Origin: CBDUXT01 sp965371245
Lineage (GTDB): Bacteria; Planctomycetota; Phycisphaerae; UBA1845
Length of the DNA: 13,525 nt
NCBI GenBank assembly: GCA_965371245.1
Contig: CBDUXT010000127.1
Location: 1-13,525, forward strand
Direction of reading: 5' to 3'
Shown: one piece after another, positions 7,867 through 13,525 of the stretch
Layout: each line of letters opens with the position of its first letter
How positions within the stretch are numbered: position 1 is the first letter of the stretch
Made by a program: the position numbers and the translations under genes
Notes under the pieces: generated by a model
Database searches by the model: none
The model's input: only the letters and a program-made list of their open reading frames with translations
Told to the model about the DNA's origin: nothing

Positions 7867-8096
7867 AAGCAAAGGTCTTCAAACACACTTCGAAGAGAAG
7901 GTTCCGTGACCACCTGTGCCAGGGAGTATGCGGAGAGTATCGGTTCGCTTCAAGGCCGACGGGCGATCCGCTTTTCGGACGTCGCCGGCTCGCCGAACGA
8001 TTGCCGACAGACCGGGGCGATAACACCGGGACCGGCTCCATCCTCGTAGATCGAAGCCCAACGGGCGCCTAGCATAACTCAAGGGAACTTTCGCGG

Positions 8097-8118
8097 CGCA
8101 TCGTGCGCGCACGGTGCG
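8097..8118. promoter_or_regulatory. 22-bp near-perfect palindrome, possible operator
   Basis: The palindrome has 11-base halves centred between 8107 and 8108, with a fully symmetric core GTGCGCGCAC and a single T/G mismatch per half. It lies 66 bases upstream of the ATG at 8185. Lack of a loop favours a dimeric-protein binding site over an RNA hairpin. The cognate regulator is unknown. Confidence 0.35.
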
Positions 8119-8184
8119 GATCGACGTCTTGATCCACCGGGCTACGCGGCCGGCTGCGTTCCGCGATCGGGGGGGGATTGTCCC

Positions 8185-9033
8185 ATGTCGTCATTCACAG
8201 CGACTCGCTCTTCCGCCATCGGCATGACACTCGTCGTGATCGCATGGATGACGGCTGCGAAGGCCCAAGCAACAACGGTGGCACCGATGGATCTGGCGAC
8301 CATCGCCGATCACTCCGGGCAAGTCATCTCCGGACGAATTGCAAGCGTCCGCTCCTTCTGGGCCGACGACCCACGCCGCATCGAAAGCGAGATTACGCTG
8401 GATGACGTGGCGTATCTGAAAGGGTCGCCATCGATCGCCACGACGACCTTCGCCTTTACCGCTCCCGGAGGGACGGTCGGCCGGATGAGGATGGCGGTCG
8501 CCGGCGCTCCGGAGTTCCGCGTGGGTCAGCGATGGTTACTTTGTCTGTTACCCAGCTACAAGACACATCCGATCGTCGGCATCTACCACGGGGCGTTCCA
8601 GATTCGAACCGGGGACGACGGCGTGGCGCGTGTGTTCACCGCGGCCGCCGCGGCGGTGGTCGGCATCGATGCCCGTGGGTTCGTTCGTGCAACGAGCGTG
8701 AATCGACTGCCCGTGGCCGACCGATTGGTCGGCGCCGTGTCCGCGCGCGTGATCAACGAGCGCGGCGTTTCTACGACACCGGAGGTGATGACCTATGACC
8801 GGTTCGTCGAGCGGTTGCGACCTGTTCTGGAGGCAAGCCGTGACCATGCGCTGACGAAGCCGGCTGGCCGACGCGTGGGCGTGCGATACACACCGGTGCC
8901 CCTCGCGGGGCAGCGAGACCTAAGCAGGATCAGCTTCCCGCGTGACCTCGGCGACTCTCGCCCAAGGCGTAGCGCAGCGCGTCGGCGAATCGACCGTGAG
9001 AGCCACGGTGTGCGGCGCGGAGGAAAGCCGTGA
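8185..9033 (+). CDS. exported protein of unknown function, partner of the matrixin protease
   Basis: The protein has 282 residues. The N-terminus reads as a signal peptide: hydrophobic stretch about 11-25, with probable cleavage after AAKA or AQA near 26-29. The mature part has a beta-rich look, with a segment VISGRIASVRSFWADDP (47-63) followed by ITLDDVAYLKG (70-80), then PGGTVGRMRMAVAGAPEFRVG (94-114 region) and GIYHGAFQI (132-140). This pattern resembles an uncharacterised group of secreted bacterial proteins that I recall next to matrixin-type proteases; that recollection is unverified. The tail from about 254 is very Arg/Ser-rich and unlike the rest. The stop TGA overlaps the GTG of the protease gene, so the two are translationally coupled. 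A G-rich run at 8169-8176 is the only possible ribosome binding site. Function is not known; chaperone, inhibitor or processing partner are guesses. Confidence 0.8.
   Translation: MSSFTATRSSAIGMTLVVIAWMTAAKAQATTVAPMDLATIADHSGQVISGRIASVRSFWADDPRRIESEITLDDVAYLKGSPSIATTTFAFTAPGGTVGRMRMAVAGAPEFRVGQRWLLCLLPSYKTHPIVGIYHGAFQIRTGDDGVARVFTAAAAAVVGIDARGFVRATSVNRLPVADRLVGAVSARVINERGVSTTPEVMTYDRFVERLRPVLEASRDHALTKPAGRRVGVRYTPVPLAGQRDLSRISFPRDLGDSRPRRSAARRRIDRESHGVRRGGKP
9019..9024 (+). promoter_or_regulatory. strong ribosome binding site for the protease GTG start
   Basis: GGAGGA lies five bases before the GTG at 9030, inside the end of the upstream gene. It supports GTG 9030 as the start and the GTGA overlap as real coupling. 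Confidence 0.7.
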
Positions 9034-10865
9034 AGGTGCATCGACGCCGATGGCCGCAAGCACTGACACTGACGCTCGCGGGGCTGCTCGCCCTCCTGGC
9101 CGGTCAGCGGCAGCGAACCGCCGCGTCCTCGATCTTCGTCGTCGATGGCGTCAAGGTGGTTTGGTCCAGCGGCGAGAGCGTTCGCTACCTCTCTCCGTCC
9201 ACGTTTCCTCCGGGGAGTGCCACCGAGTTGCTGATTTTCGAGGCCATGGCCCTGTGGAATATCGTCCCGGCGGCTGACTTCGAGTATTTCTTCGCTCCAC
9301 TGGAACAGGATTTTCCGATCGACCACTTCGACGGCTTCAACGACACCGCCGCGGTTCCAGCAGACCAACTCGATCCCGGCGTGCTCGGCGTAACATTCCT
9401 GGTCAACGATGGAGCAACCTGGTTCGACATGGACGTTCTCTTCAGCGATTCCCCCGCAGGCGCCGGGTACACGTTCGCTCCCCAGCCAACCTGTGACGTC
9501 GTTTCGGACCCGACGCCGACGAACGGCTTCTCGTTTCTGTTGATCGCCACCCATGAACTGGGGCATGCGTTGGGGCTGGGGCACGACCCCATCGGCAACG
9601 AACCGTCCGGGACGGGCTGGTTCGTGGCGACGATGAACCCCCGCTATCCCAGCGGCGGGCCCATCGGGCAGCATAACATCGTCGAGTTGCACACCGATGA
9701 TCGCAACGGGCTCCGCCTGTTGTACCCGCACTCCGGTTTGTCGGAGCCGCCCATGGTTGATCTGGCCAGCGCCGGCTATGCGACGGGAAACGCCATCGGA
9801 CAGGCAGTCCCGATGGCCGCCCAACCATCCCAGGTGTTCCCCGGCGAAGAGGTCATCCTGCGCTTGCTCATCGAGAACTTCGGCACGACCAACGAGTTCT
9901 TCGTCCGTCAGGGGTTTTACCTGTCGATCGACGACATCGTGGCTGCCGGCGACCAGTTCCTTGGATCGCTGACGTGGGACATCGCCTTTCAAGACGCGTT
10001 CGAAGTGGATGTGGCCGTCCCCCTTCCGGCGGACATGCTCGCGGGAAGCTATTTCCTTGGCGCGGCGCTCGATGACCTGGACCAGATCATCGAGGAATAC
10101 GAAGACAACAACATCGCCGTCACCTGCGAACCGTTGATCGTCGCGCAACGCGCGCCCCTGTTCGATCCCCTGCCACAGCAGGTCATTCCGTGCGGACAGG
10201 CGTATACCGGGCCGACACCCGCGGTGGCGCTGCCGATCAACATGGGGCCGATGACCTGGAGTCTGGACAACGCACCCTCACGGATGATGATCAACCCATC
10301 GACCGGAGTGATCTCGTGGCCCAATCCGGTTCCGTCCACGTTCCCGTATGCAGTGACGCTCCGCGGCACGAACATGGCCGGTTCATCGACTCAAACGCTG
10401 TTCCTCGGCGTGGAGGCTTCGCCTCCCCAGCTTGTCTTGATGCCGGACGATGACGCCTCGTGCGACCCCGCCTTCGTCAGCGCCGCACCAAGGCTGACCT
10501 CGTCTCTGTGCATGTCGCCGATTCTGAATTGGTCGCTGGATATGGGCCCACCGGGGATGACGATCGACGCATCGACCGGGCGCGTGTCGTGGCTGGCGCC
10601 TGTTTCATCGCCCGCGCCCTACACCGTGACGATCCGTGCGACCAATGCCGTCGGCAATGGGAGCGCGACCTGGTTGCTCCATGCGATCGCCGGCGACATG
10701 GATGGCAGCGGCGCGGTTGATCTGGCGGACTTCGGTTCGGCGGCCCCGTGTCTTAGCGGCCCCGGTCGCTCCTGGACGACAAGCTGTAGCTGCATCGACG
10801 CGGACTTCGACGGCGACATCGACCTTTTCGACGTGGCGGCTTTTCAGATCCGGTTCCACAAGTAA
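9030..10865 (+). CDS. secreted matrixin-type zinc metalloprotease with CARDB, Ig-like and dockerin-like domains
   Basis: This 611-residue exported protease should hydrolyse proteins outside the cytoplasm. A signal peptide is visible at about 1-32 (Arg-rich start, then hydrophobic 11-24). The catalytic domain spans about 34-234, with the zinc motif HELGHALGLGHD at 175-186 (His175, His179, His185, Glu176) and a Met-turn at Met202 (ATMNP). No propeptide with a cysteine switch is seen before it. Next come a CARDB-like adhesion domain (about 265-371, ending EDNNIAV), two putative Ig-like (He_PIG-type) domains (about 375-462 and 466-553) each carrying P..M.I..STG..SW, and a dockerin-like tail with calcium loops at 556-567 (DMDGSGAVDLAD) and 590-601 (DADFDGDIDLFD). 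The GTG start has GGAGGA before it and overlaps the preceding gene. No cohesin is present here, so what the tail binds is unknown; it may be a surface-retention signal. Confidence 0.92.
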   Translation: MKVHRRRWPQALTLTLAGLLALLAGQRQRTAASSIFVVDGVKVVWSSGESVRYLSPSTFPPGSATELLIFEAMALWNIVPAADFEYFFAPLEQDFPIDHFDGFNDTAAVPADQLDPGVLGVTFLVNDGATWFDMDVLFSDSPAGAGYTFAPQPTCDVVSDPTPTNGFSFLLIATHELGHALGLGHDPIGNEPSGTGWFVATMNPRYPSGGPIGQHNIVELHTDDRNGLRLLYPHSGLSEPPMVDLASAGYATGNAIGQAVPMAAQPSQVFPGEEVILRLLIENFGTTNEFFVRQGFYLSIDDIVAAGDQFLGSLTWDIAFQDAFEVDVAVPLPADMLAGSYFLGAALDDLDQIIEEYEDNNIAVTCEPLIVAQRAPLFDPLPQQVIPCGQAYTGPTPAVALPINMGPMTWSLDNAPSRMMINPSTGVISWPNPVPSTFPYAVTLRGTNMAGSSTQTLFLGVEASPPQLVLMPDDDASCDPAFVSAAPRLTSSLCMSPILNWSLDMGPPGMTIDASTGRVSWLAPVSSPAPYTVTIRATNAVGNGSATWLLHAIAGDMDGSGAVDLADFGSAAPCLSGPGRSWTTSCSCIDADFDGDIDLFDVAAFQIRFHK

Positions 10866-11129
10866 CTCCTCGTCGGCGATCGCGACCGCATGCTCGTCCC
10901 GACCCATAACTGTTTCTGCAACCAGCACCCACCGAACAACTGTTCTGTACGCCGACAGGTCCCATATCCAAGACAAGGTGGCTCGCGCGATTCTTGCGCG
11001 GCGGCATAAGCAAAGCGAGCGCCTGCGTCCCGGATCGGTCTCGGCGTGAGCGCCGTCGCCCTGGACCGCGCCTGTACAACCGCGCACAGTTGCATGAGGC
11101 GGCGTCATATCATACTTCTCTAGTAGGAG
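10866..11129. other. 264-bp intergenic stretch, no gene seen
   Basis: Only short stem-loops are visible: CGCGC/GCGCG at 10984-11000 and CGGCG/CGCCG at 11042-11055, neither followed by a T run. A TATCAT at 11108-11113 resembles a -10 box but has no good -35 partner at the right distance. Confidence 0.4.
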
Positions 11130-13373
11130 ATGTTTCTGCTTGGCACGCAGGGCACGACTGGCGGACTCGGTTCGCACGGTCTGCGCCGCGTTCGCGCGAT
11201 ATCTATGACCGCTATTTATCGACGAATCCGACTTTGCTGTTGCGCGCTCGCCGTTCTATCGGGTGTGTACTGCCTCCTGCACGAAGCCGCACACCGTAGC
11301 GGCGAGCCCAAGCGTACGTCCGATCATGTCGCCACAGCATCACCATCCAGTTCCGCGACCGCACAAGAAAAAATGGATCGGTTCGTCGAGTCCGCGATGT
11401 CGGTTCTCGCGCGGGCCAAGGAGCCGGTGGAACAGTGGGGTACCGTCGCGCTCCTCGGCGGAACGGGCGTTCTCGCCCTCTACCTCTGCAGTTTGGCGGT
11501 TCGCGTGCGTCGTGACCTTCGTCTCCTTCGTGCGGGAATCAACCAGCTTGATTCCAAGGATTTCGATCTCGACGCCAAGCGATTCTCGATCAAGGAGATC
11601 GCCGAGTGCGCAGGTGATCTCGCCTGCATCGCCGATCAGATTCACGCCGAGAAAGGCCGCCTCACGCAGGATGCCGCGCGCGATCCACTCACCGGTCTTC
11701 CCAACCGACGCGTTCTGGTGCAACGGCTCGCGCAGGAGGTGGCTGCGGCCAAACGAACGGGGTGGCCGGTCTCCGTCATCATGGCCGACCTGGATCATTT
11801 CAAGAACCTCAACGACACCTACGGACACCAGGCAGGCGACTTTGTCCTGAAACGAACGTCCGAGCGAATGGCCAGCCTGGTCCGTGAGTCCGACACCGTG
11901 GCCCGATACGGTGGCGAAGAGTTTGCCGTCATCCTACCTCGAGCGAGCTTGGCCGAGGCGATGGAAATCGCTCAGCAGCTCTGTGACGCCATCCGATGTG
12001 GCAAGCTCGTAGTCGATCGACAGTCCATCCCGGTCAGCGCGAGCTTCGGCGTGGCCGAGCTTCAGGAATGTCGCGTGAACGATCCGGACTCGTTGATGAA
12101 ATGCGCAGATCTCGCGTTGTACCAGGCCAAGGAAGCCGGCCGCGACACCGTCGTGGCGGCGCCTGCGGCGGATGACGAATACGAGCAGGTCGAAGAAGGG
12201 GAAGTCGCAGAAACCGCGATCGAGTCGCCCGACCGCGAGCCGCATAGCTTCGACGACGGTAAGCAGCAGAGCGGCGGTCAGGTCGAGTCCATGGCGCTGA
12301 TGGGATCCACCTTCTCCTTGCTTCGGGCGATCCCCGACCGGCACCGTGTGGCGAACGATATGCTCCAACAGGTGGCGGCGCTCCTGGAATGTCGGCGCTT
12401 GTCCCTGTATATGCGTGACGGCGGACACGGCGGCCTGGTGGAGGTCGCCTCGGTCGGCTCATCTGGGTACGACGCGCCTACCGATTCTCCGGTACCGACG
12501 GGGCTCGATGGGTGGCTCAACGATCTTCGCTCCTCGGGACGACTTTTCACCGAGCGGACCGTAGAGCTGGTGGAGGTCGCCGGCGCTCCAGGCCACGCCT
12601 CGTCTCTTCGTATTCCGCTGGCTGCGCGGGATGAGTTGGTCGGCCTGATTGACATTACCGACGGCCAGGGCCAACTCGAACTCAACGAACGCAACCGCAC
12701 CCTACTCTCGGGTATTTGCCTGATTGGTGCCGCCGCGATGTCGAGCTGCGAAATCTTCAAGGGCTACGAGGGTCGCTGGACCGGACTCATCGAAGCGCTT
12801 TGCGCTATCATCCATCGCGAGGATCTGTACAAGCGTAATCACTCTGCTCGCGTCAGCGACATGTGCGACAAAATCTCCAGGCAACTCGGGCAGGTCGATG
12901 AGGACCGACTTCGCCTGTTGCGCATCGCCGGGATGCTACACGATGTTGGTGAAACCGAGGTGCCCAAAGGGATCCTCCAAAAGAGGGGCACGCTGCGAGA
13001 CAAAGAACGGCTGAAGATACAAGAGCATTGCCGAATCGGCGCCGCGATCATCGAAGGGGCCGGGTGCATGACGCGCTTGGTGGAAATCGTCCTCCACCAC
13101 CATGAGCACTACGACGGAACCGGTTACCCGGATGGGTTGATGGGCGACCAGATTCCACTGGGAAGCCGGATCATCGCGGTGGCGGCGGCCTACTCGTCCA
13201 TGACCGCGGACCGACCCTACCGACCCAAGATGTCCGACGGCGTCGCGTTCGAGCGCATTCGCGCCGCCGCCGGCAGCCAGTTTGATCCCGTGGTTGTCAA
13301 CGCCTTCATGGAGTGTCACGTCGCCGGCATGATCGGGACAAAGTCTCGGCGGCGCGTCGCGGCGCGTGCCTAG
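11130..13373 (+). CDS. membrane-bound GGDEF-GAF-HD-GYP protein (c-di-GMP turnover or sensing)
   Basis: A 747-residue signalling protein with two membrane segments (about 35-50 and 106-125) and a HAMP-like/helical linker to 180. The GGDEF domain (about 181-343) has DLDHFKNLND (220-229), the active-site GGEEF (261-265) and an inhibitory-site RESD (252-255) five residues before it, so it should make c-di-GMP and be product-inhibited. An acidic linker (348-366) leads to a GAF-like sensor (about 392-545). The HD-GYP domain (about 550-735) keeps H571, HD 604-605, H633, HH 657-658 and GTGYP (663-667). However, the usual Glu of E.rD.yT.gH is His562, the Lys of HDxGK is Glu608, and the metal-binding Asp of AVAD..DA is Ala686. 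Phosphodiesterase activity is therefore doubtful. Start: stop codons abut ATG 11130, but GGAG touches it with no spacing; ATG 11205, just before the first membrane helix, is a good alternative. Confidence 0.9.
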   Translation: MFLLGTQGTTGGLGSHGLRRVRAISMTAIYRRIRLCCCALAVLSGVYCLLHEAAHRSGEPKRTSDHVATASPSSSATAQEKMDRFVESAMSVLARAKEPVEQWGTVALLGGTGVLALYLCSLAVRVRRDLRLLRAGINQLDSKDFDLDAKRFSIKEIAECAGDLACIADQIHAEKGRLTQDAARDPLTGLPNRRVLVQRLAQEVAAAKRTGWPVSVIMADLDHFKNLNDTYGHQAGDFVLKRTSERMASLVRESDTVARYGGEEFAVILPRASLAEAMEIAQQLCDAIRCGKLVVDRQSIPVSASFGVAELQECRVNDPDSLMKCADLALYQAKEAGRDTVVAAPAADDEYEQVEEGEVAETAIESPDREPHSFDDGKQQSGGQVESMALMGSTFSLLRAIPDRHRVANDMLQQVAALLECRRLSLYMRDGGHGGLVEVASVGSSGYDAPTDSPVPTGLDGWLNDLRSSGRLFTERTVELVEVAGAPGHASSLRIPLAARDELVGLIDITDGQGQLELNERNRTLLSGICLIGAAAMSSCEIFKGYEGRWTGLIEALCAIIHREDLYKRNHSARVSDMCDKISRQLGQVDEDRLRLLRIAGMLHDVGETEVPKGILQKRGTLRDKERLKIQEHCRIGAAIIEGAGCMTRLVEIVLHHHEHYDGTGYPDGLMGDQIPLGSRIIAVAAAYSSMTADRPYRPKMSDGVAFERIRAAAGSQFDPVVVNAFMECHVAGMIGTKSRRRVAARA

Positions 13374-13382
13374 CCCTAAACC

Positions 13383-13404
13383 AAGCGTAGCTTGAGCGCT
13401 TTTT
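13383..13404 (+). terminator. probable intrinsic terminator of the GGDEF/HD-GYP gene
   Basis: AAGCG(T) at 13383-13388 pairs with (G)CGCTT at 13396-13401, a 5-bp stem plus one wobble around a 7-base loop, followed directly by a run of five T (13400-13404). It starts 10 bases after the stop codon. The stem is short, so efficiency is uncertain. The adjoining TTTTTCGGAAAAA could form a second small hairpin. Confidence 0.45.
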
Positions 13405-13448
13405 CGGAAAAAAAACTCGACATGTCTTCTGTAAGGCGTTAGAGTACT

Positions 13449-13466
13449 GTGCCACAAACCTGGCAC
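13449..13466. promoter_or_regulatory. perfect 6-bp inverted repeat upstream of the last gene, possible operator or leader hairpin
   Basis: GTGCCA (13449-13454) and TGGCAC (13461-13466) are exact inverted repeats separated by CAAACC. The dyad ends 8 bases before the AAGGAGG ribosome binding site, so a bound protein or folded leader RNA could affect either transcription or translation of the gene starting at 13490. Confidence 0.4.
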
Positions 13467-13474
13467 TTTAACGC

Positions 13475-13481
13475 AAGGAGG
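13475..13481 (+). promoter_or_regulatory. near-consensus ribosome binding site
   Basis: AAGGAGG lies eight bases before GTG 13490. It is the strongest Shine-Dalgarno sequence in the window and is the main evidence for a gene starting there. Confidence 0.75.
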
Positions 13482-13489
13482 CATTTCGA

Positions 13490-13525
13490 GTGAACAACAG
13501 GATACGCAGGAAACTCGCCCGTGGC
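13490..13525 (+). CDS. start of a further gene, cut by the window edge
   Basis: GTG 13490 opens a frame that runs to the last base, 12 codons reading MNNRIRRKLARG. The strong AAGGAGG eight bases upstream supports it. The Arg/Lys-rich start could be the beginning of a signal peptide or a DNA-binding protein; nothing more can be said. A probable terminator and an inverted repeat upstream suggest that it is transcribed independently of the GGDEF/HD-GYP gene. Confidence 0.6.
   Translation, partial: MNNRIRRKLARG

Larger units (their letters stand above)
7717..8184. other. 468-bp divergent intergenic region
   Basis: It separates the minus-strand TMTC-like gene (start 7716) from the plus-strand gene (start 8185), so promoters for both should lie here. 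It contains copy 3 of the palindromic repeat (7799-7866) and a 22-bp palindrome at 8097-8118. Short open frames here overlap the repeat and have no ribosome binding site or recognisable protein features, so no gene is called. No clear promoter consensus was found. Confidence 0.6.

Noticed and set aside
7812..8072. Several short open frames in the divergent gap
   Set aside because: They overlap the palindromic repeat and each other in different frames, and lack ribosome binding sites or recognisable protein features.
8793..10148. Long minus-strand open frame (451 codons) opposite the protease
   Set aside because: It is antisense to the matrixin catalytic and CARDB domains, which carry unmistakable motifs. 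Its own sequence shows no family features.
11085..11113. Possible sigma-70 promoter with TATCAT at 11108
   Set aside because: The only -35-like sequence (TTGCAT at 11090) is 12 bases away and matches just three positions, so the pair is not convincing.
13461..13476. Possible sigma-54 promoter (TGGCAC)
   Set aside because: The GC element falls one base short of the strict -24/-12 spacing and the TTGC is absent. Transcription would also start at or after the ribosome binding site.
13451..13485. Resemblance to part of a c-di-GMP-I riboswitch (CAAACC followed by ACGCAA)
   Set aside because: Only short consensus-like fragments are present. The second stem with its tetraloop receptor is missing, and there is no room for it before the ribosome binding site, so a riboswitch cannot be supported.
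1..13525. CRISPR arrays, tRNA/rRNA genes, insertion sequences, defence systems
   Set aside because: No regularly spaced direct repeats, tRNA-like folds, transposase or nuclease motifs were seen. The window reads as surface, secretion and signalling genes.

Overview
The window is high-GC bacterial DNA that most resembles Planctomycetota. The main clue is the matrixin-family protease at 9030-10865, which ends in a dockerin-type calcium-binding tail with the CLSGPG-like linker often seen in secreted planctomycete proteins. Several giant-membrane-plus-TPR glycosyltransferase paralogs and GTG starts fit the same picture. The phylum assignment is inferred from protein style; no rRNA or marker gene is present.

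Left half (213-7716, all minus strand): three related membrane proteins share one plan. Each has a TMTC-like (O-mannosyltransferase type, GT-C fold) multi-pass domain of about 430 residues followed by a C-terminal block of 34-residue TPR repeats. In transcription order they are 7716-5527 (8 TPRs), 5174-3234 (about 5 TPRs) and 2195-213 (6 TPRs). A family 2 glycosyltransferase (3199-2192) lies between the last two and overlaps the start of the third by ATGA, so 5174-213 looks like a three-gene operon. The likely overall role is transfer of lipid-linked sugar onto exported proteins or a cell-surface polymer, but neither substrate nor sugar can be read from the sequence.

An imperfect palindrome of about 70 bp occurs three times, at 63-131, 5214-5283 and 7799-7866. 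The copies lie in the intergenic spaces bounding the TMTC-like genes and are absent from the right half.

Right half (8185-13525, all plus strand): a divergent region separates the two halves. Next comes a two-gene, translationally coupled unit: a small exported protein of unknown function (8185-9033) and a secreted matrixin-type zinc protease with CARDB, two putative Ig-like and dockerin-like domains (9030-10865). After 264 bp without a gene comes a membrane-bound GGDEF-GAF-HD-GYP protein (11130-13373). Its diguanylate cyclase half looks intact, but three active-site positions of its HD-GYP half have changed. A probable terminator follows, then the first 12 codons of a further gene with a very strong ribosome binding site.

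The two halves have no sequence-visible functional link. A surface/secretion theme (protein glycosylation, secreted protease, c-di-GMP control) is plausible but inferred.
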